A DNA stretch of 64,000 nucleotides from Cephalotus follicularis (taxonomy: Eukaryota > Streptophyta > Magnoliopsida > Oxalidales > Cephalotaceae). The notes under the pieces were generated by a model. That model made no database searches. It had not been told where the DNA came from and worked only from the letters and a program-made list of their open reading frames with translations. Each line of letters starts with the position of its first letter. Position 1 is the stretch's first letter. The stretch covers positions 1-64,000 of the forward strand of contig BDDD01007848.1 in assembly GCA_001972305.1 (NCBI GenBank), read 5' to 3'. This document shows positions 34,853-46,036 of this stretch, one piece after another. The position numbers and the translations under genes were made by a program.

Positions 34853-35620
34853 TGCATTGGATAAATGCTCGCAAAACCGATTAAAAATGTTATAATATGT
34901 CCATTATGCTTAAATTTCAGAAGGAAATGGACTAAGTTGGTATATTGAGGTAGAAACTAGATATCAAGATCCCGCATTCAGTGTGGATAAATATCCTCCA
35001 AGAATAATTAACTCACCCTGAATCTATTGAATAACTAAAATCATCGAATAATAATGTGAACTTAAAATAACCATAAGAATGTTACTAGATGCTAATTCAA
35101 AATTCCTGATGTCCTCTCAACAGTTTTTTTTTTCTTTTTTGAAATATCAGACCATCACAATGTCACTGCTTTATCATTAACTAATTAGATTTACAATTGA
35201 AATAACCAGAGTCATAAATGGTAAACATTCAATTATATGAAGAGAAAAGAGAAACCCTAGAGTTCAATTTTTGAAAGTAAATAAGGGGAATAAAGAAATG
35301 ATTTCAAGGTTAGTAAAGAAGTGAGATGGTATTCGCTTAAGCTTTAGAGGCACATAGAAAAGGAAAAAAAAAACAAAAAGTAAACGCACAGTCACTATTT
35401 CTCTTCTTTTTTTTTTTCTCGGAGAGTAAAATAAATTTCCAGGGAAACAAACAGAAGAAAATTGGAAAGATAATGAAAGATAACTAACCTGAATTTTGAA
35501 AGAGCGATGGAGTTGCGTATCGTCGATGGGAAAAGAAATTGGTGATCGTGTCTCTCTCCACACTACCGCTCCTTTTGGTGTGTCTCAAACTCTCCGTTTC
35601 AGCTTCAGAAGATAATTCAA
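34853..35620 (-). other. 5' UTR exon and UTR intron of the PRP40C-like gene
   Basis: A noncoding exon lies at about 35620-35489 on the - strand and ends CAG|GTTAGT (35491-35484). An acceptor ccaatgcag at 34853-34852 leaves only 8 bases before the start codon at 34843. The intron is about 635 bp. A first intron in the 5' UTR is common in plant housekeeping genes. This supports transcription from right to left, with the promoter upstream of about 35620. Confidence 0.5.
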
Positions 35621-37286
35621 ACGTGTATTTTTCGTTTTCTAACACGGGTATGGGTATAGTTTCAAGATGCGGAACGGATCTATAAGGTGGTGAATATTGA
35701 CCCGTCCATTTGGGTCAGTTTGAAGGGAGAAATTTGGAGATAAAATAAGAGAATTGGACGTTGTTGTTTGGATGTATTTAATAGAAAGAAATGAAGAGAA
35801 AATAAACGACGATGGTTGTGTTGGGCTAGCAATCAACGCTTTGGTGTTCTTGTCCAGTCCGATCCTATATTTAAAATAGATAGAATCGGATCCACTCGGC
35901 TCGCGGTTTGTAACCTTGCAGAGACGAAGTAGTCCCTGTTGGTTCGTCGGTTCGTACTTCGCCTCTTTGGCCTATCAACCGTTTTTTATGTTACGAAATT
36001 AATGTTTGTTATTCGTTTATTGTCAGTTTTGAACCAATAAATACTCGTCGGAAAACTCTAGATATCTAATTTTCAATTCAACAAATTTAATGTCAAAATT
36101 TGAAGCAATGAAATCTTATTATCAAAATACTATGACTTGATCATTTATCTAAATTAAAAACTGCGTATGAGATTTTGTGCAAGTTACTCGTTTACTGTCC
36201 GTTTTAAGTAAACGAATATCCGTTAAAAAACACTAGATATCTAGGATTATATTTGAAAAGTTTCATACAAAAATTTAAAGCACTAAATCTTTTATACCAA
36301 AAACAACATTGCTTTTACATATAATAATATATACGAGTTTTAGTAAACGTTATTTGAGAGTACAGTGATTTAAGAGATATTGAATGGTTAATTGTATGGA
36401 ATGAGATAGTGAAAACTTATAAGAGTTGAGAAGTGATAAAATGACTGAAATACGCCAAAAATTAATCGATTTAGAGTTGTTAGAAGGGCTAAATCATTCA
36501 AATTGCACCAAACTAGCATTCATGACTTCTGGACAAGTTTTTGAAACTACAATGGTTGAAATGAAAAAAAAGGGCTAGTTTTTTTTTAAATGGTGGATCG
36601 GTCCCAGACCAGTCCTCTGTCCTGGTCTCTGTTGATCTTAGTCTGAACTAAGCCACTGGTCTTAGCACTCCAAGAACAGTTTAGACCAGCTGCAGAGGTC
36701 AAAGCTAGACTGTCACATGACAAGCGGTTTGTACCAGTCCCAAGCTTAAACAGTCCAGATCGGTTCAATAGTCCGAATCAGCCCATGCCCATCTCTAGGC
36801 CACTACTAGATTTGAACTCAATGATTGCCCTGTCCCACCACGCCTCAAATACGAGCGACGATGTCAAAATATGTGTCTTAAGTAATTTTGAGAACATCAT
36901 TTTTGGTTTTTAATTATTGGTTTTAATTTTTTAAATATTTGTTTTCAATTAAAGAAGAATCTATTTTTTTATTATTTTTTAATTTATATAATTTCCATGA
37001 ACAGTTAAACGCGAACATTAAAAATTGAATTTTTGTAGCTTTTAGTTTTAGCTTGAAAAGTTATTAAAAATGCTAAAAACAAAAGTCAAAAGCACAAACT
37101 ATGGTTTCTTCAACAGAACTTTAGTAAGGGGTTGAGCTTATATCCTTAGGTCCAAGATACAATTTTGTAAGTGAAGGAATGTGTTAAAATAACCAAGTTC
37201 AATTTCTTATCTGAGAACCAATCCGAGATGTAAAGGAATTTCACCTGATAGTAGGATTCCCGTGAGAAAGAGGCACGAAGTTCTTG
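35621..37286. other. Intergenic AT-rich region upstream of the PRP40C-like gene
   Basis: No ORF with recognisable homology. It should hold the promoter of the minus-strand gene. At 36586-36790 a stretch of about 200 bases with repeated gaccagt / actggtc words looks like part of a dispersed noncoding repeat, but no termini were found. Confidence 0.35.
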
Positions 37287-38322
37287 TTAGGGATAAATAA
37301 TGCAAACCAGTTTGTTTGTAATATAAACTTATCTATGGTAACAATTTATCGAATGTATATACTTTTATTTGTTAATGGCAAGATATTCATTTATGTACTT
37401 TAATATGTATAAGTATGTTATTATAAATTTCCATAGAATATGATTTGAGGACTAATATCATGACGAGATAATTAGGGGTGTGCAAAATTATCTGAAACCC
37501 AAAATTCAAACCGACAAATTTCTTTTTTGGATCGAATAATTAGGGTATTTTGAATATTCGGGACAAGTATTTCGATTAAAATCAAAAGTGAGGTTCGGAT
37601 GCGGTTAGTAGAAGTGTTAAAATTCGGGTATTCTCGAATACCCGAAATTTTAGTTGGGTCATTATACACAATACTACAATAGTACACAAGTTCTTGAAAA
37701 AAAAAATAGTTAGGTCATTGTACACAATATTACAGTAGTACACAATTTTAATTGGGCCATTTTAAGTATTATGCATTAAAAAAAATCCTTATTTTTAATT
37801 GAAAAAGGAAAAGGTTAAAAAAAAAATGCAGGTTTATCCGAAAATCTGAAAACCGCTCTTGAAATTCATGGCGGATAACTGAACCTCGAACTTCAAGTTC
37901 GGTTTGGTTCTGGGGTGCTATATTCCCACCCACAAAACCGAAAACCCGAACTACAAAAAATTGTGGTTCGGATAATATCTGAATAAACACCCATAGAGAT
38001 AATAAATTGAGACTTAGAACATCACTAAACTTTATTTTTAAATTTCCTAGTCATGGGATTACATCCAAAGGACATATGTAACCCAGATTGACTAGCACAT
38101 ACGATGTCAACTAGTTGAAGATGATGAGTGATCTCACAATCATTTTGTATATGACATTACTATGTGTTGCATTGTATTTGTCTGGGGGACCGACATATGC
38201 GGGTGGCGTGAAAAATGATTTTTTAAAATCGTTCAAGATTTAATTATGGAGTCGCAGTAAACCATTTTTATATAGATGCAATTGGTCACTATTTTAATCA
38301 AAATGGTTTGCATTACCATATT
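37287..38322 (+). repeat. Copia LTR fragment H, split by a hAT-like MITE
   Basis: Possible start TGTTAGGGATAAATAATGC. The part after the MITE (38012-38140, with aacatcactaaactttattt and acatatgtaacccagattgac) is similar to 48685-48800 in LTR J. It stops at 38322, where a family-F LTR begins. No coding sequence. Confidence 0.4.
37473..37995. mobile_element. hAT-like MITE, 523 bp, 8-bp TSD gagataat
   Basis: Begins TAGGGGTGTGCA and ends ataaacacccata, an imperfect terminal inverted repeat. It is flanked on both sides by the perfect 8-bp duplication gagataat (37465-37472 and 37996-38003), the size expected for hAT insertions. It has no transposase. An internal imperfect direct repeat of about 40 bp (37656-37695 and 37712-37750, with tacacaatattac) is present. 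Confidence 0.8.
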
Positions 38323-39560
38323 TGTCACGCCCCGAACCGCGAGGGTAAACCCCCACGATCCGACGCGTGAGATACCATTCGTTCAGTCATTCATCATAAT
38401 ATTTGTCATACTCCATAAGTGCTATATATAGAAAAGCCTTTAAACAATCAAACAACATCAGCGGAATAGTCAATTCAAATAAAAACTAACTCTTAAAATC
38501 TCCCGAAAATCAGGCATGATGTATTCGTTTATCGGACTTAACCCCCTGTAAAGAAAAACTCAGTTTATATATTTTTTCACACTCCCGAAGGAGGAATCAA
38601 CAGTTTATATACATATGGGGCTCAGCCCTCAGCAATCACAACTAAACCAGTATCATATCATTCTAACGCCTCAAATGATGGGACTGTCCCTGTTTAATAC
38701 ATCAATACATATATCATAAGCACTGCCACATGTCGGCAGGTCGATAGCTGAAATAGAACATCTCTTACACATCTTTAGATCTGTCTCTTTACATAACAAG
38801 TCTTATATATTAGTACCGTTCATTTATAACCCGAGGCCATTTTTACAACTTATGTAAACAAACTCATATTCATTGCCATAAGTAAGATCATATATGAAAT
38901 GGCTATTTAAAACATACAACACAGAATCCATCCATCCCAGGCTGTCTCATTGAATACAATTCATATAAGTACATCCATAATATGATCATAACGAAACCAT
39001 ATACAATAACAACACAATCCCAACACTTCAACTATCCAAGATTCAGCTTAAGTATCCATCCGTCTCGATCCATCACCTGTGTCTGAGCCTGACCTATTCC
39101 GCACACAGGGGAAATGGGTCAGCGACATAAAGTCGTGTAGGGTATACTATGTGCTATGTATGCAACAGTTATAACAGTATGCAATGTATGCATCAATACA
39201 GTAGTGTGTCAGTGTAACGGTACAGTGAAAGTACAGTGACAGTGACAGTGACAGTACAGTACCGTACAGTGAACAGTGACGGTGCACAGTGAACAGTGAC
39301 GGTGTGCAGTAACAGTGTAGTATATCAGTGTACAATTTCGGTGTACAGTAACAGTAACAGTGCCGTACAGTATATCAGTGTGCAGTAACAGTGTACAGTA
39401 ACAGTGCAGTACAATATATCAGTGTACAGTTGCGGACAGTTTCGATATATTTCATGTATTTAAGAAAAACAATTAACAACATTCAAGCATTAAAACAAAT
39501 ATCATAATACATTGATTTAGAAAGCAAAGAAATTACTTTCTCAACCTCTTCGCGTTTCTT
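38323..39560 (-). repeat. LTR of family F (minus orientation), partial
   Basis: On the + strand starts tgtcacgccccgaaccg, i.e. the reverse of a gypsy LTR end similar to family C. Left TSD candidate atatt (38318-38322); no right copy found. The block gaaatgggtcagcgac and gtgtaggg (about 39110-39145) is shared with the family-C copy at 28155-28195. The right part contains the ACAGTG cluster. The right boundary is lost near the Tat-type LTR. Confidence 0.5.
39200..39440. repeat. ACAGTG / CAGTGTACAG motif cluster in LTR F
   Basis: About 240 bases composed largely of ACAGTG, CAGTGACAGTG, GTGTACAGTAACAG and TATATCAGTG units in irregular order. Several units are partly palindromic around GTAC or TGCA. 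It is not a regular tandem array. It occupies the position where other LTR families here carry GTCGAC-type clusters. Confidence 0.75.
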
Positions 39561-39599
39561 TATCGAAATTGATGGAGGAAAAATCTGTTTATATTAAGA

Positions 39600-40460
39600 A
39601 GGACACGTGTCCACTGCAGACGTGACCAGCTGTCCAGGGGGGATCAGAAGCTTGTCAACAGGCCGTGCCGAGGAACACACACATGGCAAAGAACACCCTC
39701 CTCGGACCAAGAGCCGAGGACCACAGTTTTTTGAAGAGAACATACAGAGACCTCAAGTCCGAGGACTCTCCTCGGACTTTGAGTCAGAATACCACATCCA
39801 GGGTGTCGGGGCCGAGGACTTCCTCTGCCCAAACTACCTATCAGACATGGAACAAGAGACACAACCTCCATTGCACAGAAACTGAGAACCTTCTCCTCGG
39901 CCATATTAAGAAAGGTTTCGTCCTCGGATGAATGAGGACCTGGCGTCTTGAGCACACACCACTGAGGAGCAAAAGGGGACCAGTAAGAGGCATATGACCT
40001 CGGCAGCAGCATCATAGTCGATTCCCTCTACAGTCCTGCAACGGAGGACCTCGGCTTTATCTATGGGATAAGGAGATTAACTCCACTTGATTTCTTGGGA
40101 TTTGTACTTATCCAAATGAAGAGATAGTGTCATAACCAACTACAAACAAAGGAAACAGCGACATTATTGGCGGAGATCAAGGGGAATGACCGAGATCCTC
40201 GGCATTTCCCTAGGGGACAGCTATAACCTCATAATTTCACGTTCAAACCGTTACAAAGCACCACTATAAATACAAGTTCAACAGACTGAACAAAGGTCAG
40301 CCATTTTTATATTACAAAGAACATTGTTTCATCTGCACTTTGTCTAACTTGAGCGTCGGAGTGTCCCCGGGAGAACAACCTCCTGGACTTTCCACCATTT
40401 TTGTTACTTTGTGCAGGTGTCCGAGATCAAAATCTTCCTCCAGGCATCCTTGGCTAGCGT
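39600..40460 (+). repeat. Tat-type gypsy LTR (solo or fragment)
   Basis: Repeated ctcctcgg / ccgagga words at 39690-40200, a TATA box cactataaatac (40261-40272), then a transcribed part with gagcgtcggagtgtccccgg (40351-40370) and ttgtgcagg (about 40410). This layout is characteristic of LTRs of Tat-clade gypsy elements (Retand/Grande/Ogre type). No internal region lies beside it. Exact ends and TSD were not found. ORFs here are not coding. Confidence 0.55.
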
Positions 40461-41547
40461 TTCTCTTAACAAATAAAAGTCCTCTACGTAAGATACTGTT
40501 GAGAGAAGGATTTCTGTATCAACAGAAATTAACTTTGATCTAGAATAAAATGTTCTTTCTTCAACAGTAATAAACTTATAAAAAGAAAACAAATAACCTA
40601 AAGAGTTAGTATTATATAAAAGGATTTAATCTTGAAAACAAACTATTAGACCTAACATTAGGTTATAATAAGAGATTATGACTACTAATTTAACTTATAA
40701 AATGTTGACTCAAAATTATTAAGCCCGTGTATTAGACTCGTTAAAGAAATTTAGATGACATTCAAACTGGACCATAAAATTAAGTTCAAACCCAAGAAGA
40801 AACCAAGCTTGTTAAACAGATTGGGCAAAAGCCCAAAATGAATTCCTACTGCTCTAAACACATAAGTATATATTTACACTTTACTTTTTTATTTAAAAAA
40901 AAAATTAAACACTCTCCTCTCTTGATTTTTTTTTTTTTTTTTTGGCTTCTGCCGTTTTAAACTTCTTTCTCCTTCGAACAATTTTTTTCTTGTTTCTTAT
41001 CTAACTCTCCCCCCTTCATTTCTCACGCCTCCCACTGTCTCTTATCTTACCACTCTCATTTTGTTATCTCAGCCTCCACTGCCTCTCATCTCTTTCTCAA
41101 CCGCACCATGTCACACTTCCCTCTCTTTCTTTTTTCTACAAACCAACAACACAACAATAACCTCTCCCCCTCTCCTTTTCCTCAAATCCCAACTCTCTCT
41201 TTTTTGTTTTTGTTTTTTTTGTGTTCTCACAAAAGTGAACAAACCAACTTCAATCGGTTACTGCAACCTTCATGATGTGAGTGGTAGGTGATAGATCGTA
41301 GGACTTAGAGAAGAACGGCAGTGGAAGTGCCTCAAAATGCGCGGCGGTCATCGGTGCACGCACTGAGGTTGTGTGGATGCTGTTTGCGGTCGACGGGAGC
41401 TGGTAATTTTTTGGTGGTGTGGTGGCTGCCGTTCGTGAAGACCGGGTTTGTGGTGGTTTATATGTGTGGCTCGATTGGGTGTTTGTGACAGTGAGTGTGT
41501 GCAGAGTGAAAGGTGAGGGGTTGGGTGGTGACAAGAAGGGATAGTTA
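40461..41547. other. Unassigned noncoding region
   Basis: Left half AT-rich with the phrase gggcaaaagccca (40824-40836), which is reminiscent of U3 regions of plant gypsy LTRs. Right half is a long pyrimidine-rich run (40900-41225) followed by a G-rich segment ending at the Harbinger-like element. No recognisable protein in any frame. May be the promoter half of a further gypsy LTR. Confidence 0.3.
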
Positions 41548-42868
41548 GGGTCTGTTTAGTAATAGATTGTGTTTCAAAAAAACGCTTTTTGAAAATGCTT
41601 TCAGTAAACTAGCTGTGAGAAAGTGATTTGAGAAAAAGTGCTGTATGATGGTGCTGTGAGAAAAAGTTATGTTGTGTCTGAAACTGTTTGGTAATGCTGT
41701 ATGAGAATGTGTTTTTTTAAAAAAAAAATGTATTGTTTATGTATTTGATAAATGTGTTTATGACAATATTATAAATTTATAAATTTATTAAAATAGATAT
41801 AATAATGATAGTATTTATAATTTAATTATTTATTTTTTAATTTATTTATTTTTACATATTTATATAATGTAACATTTTGTTTGTTATGCTTAAATAAAAA
41901 TACTTAAGAATTGTAATTATATTAAAAAATATAAATTAACATGAACTTAATTGTACTCATTATATTAATAAATAGTTAAAAAATAAAATAATTAATCTCC
42001 ATATTTAATAAATAGCACAGACATGAACACATGACACCATATACCAATACATAAATTCTCAAAAAATGAGAAATTCAACTCTATATATAAACATATTTAA
42101 TATGTACTTAATGTAGATATATATAATTAATACCTATATGTATTTATTTACATGTATACATAGTATAAAGTATAATATATATTAGCATAAATTTACACAG
42201 AGAAAAATATATATTATATTATATAACAAATATAATTTAATATAATTATAATTAATTATATATATTTAATCTAATAAGTTTACACTATCAAAAAAAAGAA
42301 ACAAAAAAAAATTGCAGCATAAACAAAGGAACTGCTCTATTGTGACACCCAAGCCAAGGAAGAGCTCCTCTAGGAGAGTTATAATTAAGAAAAAAGAAAG
42401 AAATAGAAACCTAATCTAAGCCAAATAAAGGAGAGGCGAGAGATATTGGGAGAAGTCAGAAACCCAGGTGCAGTTTCTTCTTCTTCTTCTACCCAGATGC
42501 TTTTTTTTTTCCAGTGTTCTTCTTCTACACAGGTGCGACTGTTCTTCTACTTCTTTTCTTTTTCTACACAATTTTAGCCTCAATAGCGTGTTGGATTGCA
42601 TTGACGGTGTGTTGGATGGTGTGTTGACGACGCGATCATCTTCAGGGTTGTCCATTTGAAAAAAATCATTACACCTAAATTAGCTTACAACAAAAGTTGT
42701 TTTCCCAACACAGCTCAGAGCTGCGGTGGGAAAACCGCGTCCCCAAGGCCAAAAGTAAAATCTATTATGTCACAAGTGATTCTGTTTATGATTTACCAAA
42801 CGAATTTTTGCGGTGCGTTGAAACAATTAAGCGCTTAAGTCAATTTCACCGCGTTACCAAACGGACAC
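41548..42868. mobile_element. PIF/Harbinger-like non-autonomous element, 1321 bp, TSD TTA
   Basis: Ends GGGTCTGTTTAGTAA and TTACCAAACGGACAC are imperfect inverted repeats (12 of 15 positions match). The duplicated TTA is at 41545-41547 and 42869-42871. TTA target and GGGxCTGTTT ends fit PIF/Harbinger (Tourist-like). The interior is extremely AT-rich (41750-42300) with no transposase; the ORF 42416-42655 is low-complexity and not called. Confidence 0.65.
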
Positions 42869-42871
42869 TTA

Positions 42872-43770
42872 GTAAACTAGCTTTTAGTAAAAATATTTTT
42901 GGCAAAGGTGTTGTGAGAAAGCTGAAAGCGTTTGGTAAATTCAATATAAAAGTGTTTTTGTAGTGAATATATGTTTGATAAATATATTTTTGAAACTGCT
43001 GTAGACATTTAAAATGATTGAAATAGACATGAAATTATAAATGTTTATTTTGATTAGTTATTGCTAACAAACTTAAATAAAATTCATACTATCTATAATT
43101 TTAGTTCTTTAAATTGTGAATTTAAAGACATTTCAAAGGCATTCATTTTGTGGGCAACTATCGTTCTTTTACCGACCTGTTAAAACATCTTAAACCGATA
43201 ATAATCACAAATATGCCTACCATTTCAAAGGCATTCATTTTTTTACTAACTTTTAAACCGTAATGTGATTGCAGTTTATTAATCAATTTAAGAGGGTAGA
43301 CATAAGTAGCATTTCTTACATTTTAACAAGTTTCAAACTAAAAAATTTGTCTCTCAATTAGGTAAAGGTTCCTTCAACTTACAACCAACATTAATAACAA
43401 CAAAGTAAACTAACCACAGGCAGTTTCATAAGACATTCTTGATTTTACCATAGACAACACCTAAAGGCATTCTTGATTTTATTGATGGCATGTAAATAAA
43501 ATATTGTTAAGAAATTGTGCAGGATTGGCAGAATGCCAAACAACCATATAGTTATGGGTAAAAAAAGAAGAGATAAATGTGATTTTCTGTCTCTTGAAAC
43601 TTTGATGATTGAAAAACTGTACTCATATGAAGTCTTTTAAGACTATAGAGTTTGACAATCACTAGCTATCTTATTACAAAAATCTTGTGTCTTTCAACCA
43701 AAGCGATCTCCGTAATTAAGCTCAAGCACACCATCTTCAACTTCTCTGTTTCTCCTTGATTTGGAATCAA
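42872..43770. other. Noncoding region with a partial copy of the Harbinger-like end
   Basis: 42872-42965 (gtaaactagctttt, gttgtgagaaagctgaaag) resembles 41600-41660 just inside the left end of the neighbouring element, so a second truncated copy lies next to it. A repeated catttcaaaggcattcattt occurs at 43125 and 43221. No gene seen. Confidence 0.4.
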
Positions 43771-43776
43771 AATCGG

Positions 43777-43910
43777 TTACTTATCTCCGGCTTGGGAATT
43801 GGGCTTTAGTGATATTTCAATGTCTTCAAGAGTGCATCCTTTGGTTTCCACTGTGAAATAATAAGCAAATGTTGCAGCTAACATGGACACAATGCCGAAA
43901 TCAGTATAAA
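43777..43910 (-). pseudogene. C-terminal exon of a probable sugar-porter (MFS) transporter
   Basis: On the - strand reads FGIVSMLAATFAYYFTVETK then GCTLEDIEISLKPNSQAG and a stop at 43779-43777. This is a transmembrane helix followed by the ETKGxxLEDIE motif, a hallmark of the C-terminus of sugar-porter MFS proteins. The expected splice acceptor just before it reads gatttcgg instead of an AG, suggesting a lost splice site. No further transporter exons were recognised upstream to 44800, so this is probably a gene remnant. Exact substrate class is unknown. Confidence 0.45.
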
Positions 43911-44816
43911 TAAGGACACGCTGACGTAGGTGAATACATAAATTACAGGGAGCTAGTGTTCATATGATTGGGCTAAAGACTGGTCCTGTGTTACCATAGA
44001 ATTGCCAGGTTCATCAAGCCGCATATAAAATTATATTTTCTCACTTATGAAAACGTCTACTTACTTGACAAATATATTATACAGTTGGAAGGCTTGAGCA
44101 ATTCGACAACTCAGTAACAAACCAAAACCGAGTGGACCTTCAATCCATATTGAAAGAACAGAAATACTTCAAAATTATTCACAAAAGAAATTTTCAGTGA
44201 CATAAACAAGTACCTTTGTTGATATTCGACTTGAAACAAAAGCAGTAGAAACATGCCCAAAGATAACAAAACTGCCACCAATGCTTCTTCTTGAAAGCAA
44301 GAAAATCAACAGATATCTGCGTAAAACATCAATACAATTGTTGATCAAATGCCCATGGAAAAACTGATTGCAGGATAGAATCAGAAACATTAGTAACTAA
44401 CACGATGGATGTAAAAATGTATAGCATACAACAATTGACAACAGAAGGTTGAAGTTGGCAAAAACTTGAATTGTTGGAATCCAAAAGCCACTGCCTTAAA
44501 TACGAGGAACCTTGTGAACCCAGAAGGGAACAAGAAACTTAACATTTGCAAGAAATTAAGATCAAAAGCAGTCAGATAATACACCATTTGTAAAAGTAAA
44601 GGTTTGACATGTAAAATTAGTGAACATATAATCTACCCAACTGGGATCTAGAAACACAATAATAGAGAAAAAGTTCCTCTCTAGTTAGAAGCCTTATCCC
44701 AGTAAGAGATGTTACAAGGTGAGGAGAATATACAATTTCTTCGGAAACACATTTACCGCTAGAGAAAAGATAATAAACATATATAACTCAATCCTTAATT
44801 ATGCATCAATTCATAC

Positions 44817-45178
44817 TCACTGCCCTCTTGCCCGCTTCTTGCCATGTTGTAGCAGGTCCGAAAACGAATGCAAACTAACACCGAGATCTTCATCATTTTC
44901 AATTCCAAGCTCTTCCTGAAAAAACATAACAATTATTAAATATAACTTCTACAAGGTAAATTTCATGCTTAATAAGACATTATCACATGTAAACGACCTT
45001 AAATTCCTTCAGATCCTTAGATGAATTTTCCGTTATCGCATCCCACAGTTCCTTGAACATCCTTTTACGCTTTCTCCACTGACTTATTTTATCCGAGTAT
45101 ATATTTTCAACAGCCTTGAGGTCTTCTGGCCTCGCTAGGGCAACTCCTCTACGCAGTATAACCAATTTGGAAAGAAGC
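44817..45178 (-). pseudogene. HOP2: HOP2 (homologous-pairing protein 2) last two exons, N-terminus missing
   Basis: Exon at 45178-44998 (acceptor tctgtttcag, 60 codons) encodes LARPEDLKAVENIYSDKISQ then WRKRKRMFKELWDAITEN, a signature of plant HOP2. Exon at 44915-44817 (acceptor gttttttcag) encodes EELGIENDEDLGVSLHSFSD and ends KKRARGQ with TGA at 44819-44817. Both exons are in frame across the splice and free of stops. HOP2 acts with MND1 in meiosis to promote DMC1/RAD51 strand exchange. The N-terminal winged-helix and coiled-coil exons are not found up to 46036, where an LTR begins. It is either a gene split by distant transposon insertion or a dead fragment. Confidence 0.8.
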
Positions 45179-45760
45179 CTGAAACAGAGACAATCCAGTT
45201 CATGACACACTTTAAAGTGATTATAATCGACAAAAACAAATAAATTAGGAGAATAAACCGTGTCACTTTGTAACAGCATTTTTTCCCCATAAAATAATGG
45301 CAGGATGAGGTCAAAATATGCTCATTCTCTCACACTCTCTCTATTTGTTCTTTCTAATTCATCCCAAAATTTTTAAAAGGAAAAAGGCATTCTTGCTAAT
45401 TTATAATTGTCCAAAGAAAGAAACAAAAATTATTATATCAGTTTCATGTTTAGAGTCAATAATTCCCAGAATCGAAAGTGCCAAACCATCACAAATTAAA
45501 TAAAACTAGAATTCACCCATATAATCTATAAAATCCATGTGGAGATAAAAACTGATAGAAGAAGTCAAATGAGTAAATTATCAGCCAGAAAAAAGAAAAC
45601 CCATCACATAAATTTTTAGAAACTTATAAATAGACAACCCTATCAAACTGAAGAATAATTGTAAACAAATTATCGTGTCCTAATAAAAAAATGACCCACT
45701 AGTTAATAAAAAAAATCCCCTGTTAAACAAGTATCTATACTCAATAATTCTTAGCCTTAC

Positions 45761-46000
45761 CAGAACTGAGCTTCCAATCAATGCTTGAGCACTTCTTGAA
45801 ACCAATTCGCTTGAGCAGTTCTTGAAACCAATCAGTGCTTCAATTCTCACTGCCGTTTGGGAGTTGTGGAGGATTTCTTTGCTGGTCAAGTTTGGTAGAA
45901 GAATAGAGAGAGAAGTATATGAGGAGGAGATTTGTTTGAGCCCCTGTTTCGTAGAGAGAAGTAGAGCAGTTTGGAAGATGAGAAGTAATGAGAACTAAAT
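45761..46000 (-). other. Candidate upstream exon of the HOP2 fragment
   Basis: On the - strand a pyrimidine-rich leader is followed by two direct copies of attggtttcaagaa-tgctc (in reverse at 45785-45835). The exon ends CTG|GTAAGG at 45764-45756. This could be a noncoding first exon that splices to 45178. No HOP2 N-terminal coding sequence is in it. Supported only by the donor sequence. Confidence 0.3.
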
Positions 46001-46036
46001 TGCTGGAGTCAATGAACGCACTTTTCCAACCAGTAT

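Noticed and set aside
40900..41290. Pyrimidine-rich ORF region as a possible host first exon
   Set aside because: No convincing ATG context, conserved protein or splice partner. More like an LTR leader or promoter sequence.
42416..42655. Basic ORF inside the Harbinger-like element as a transposase remnant
   Set aside because: Made of Arg/Lys/Glu low-complexity codons, with no DDE or Myb-like motif.
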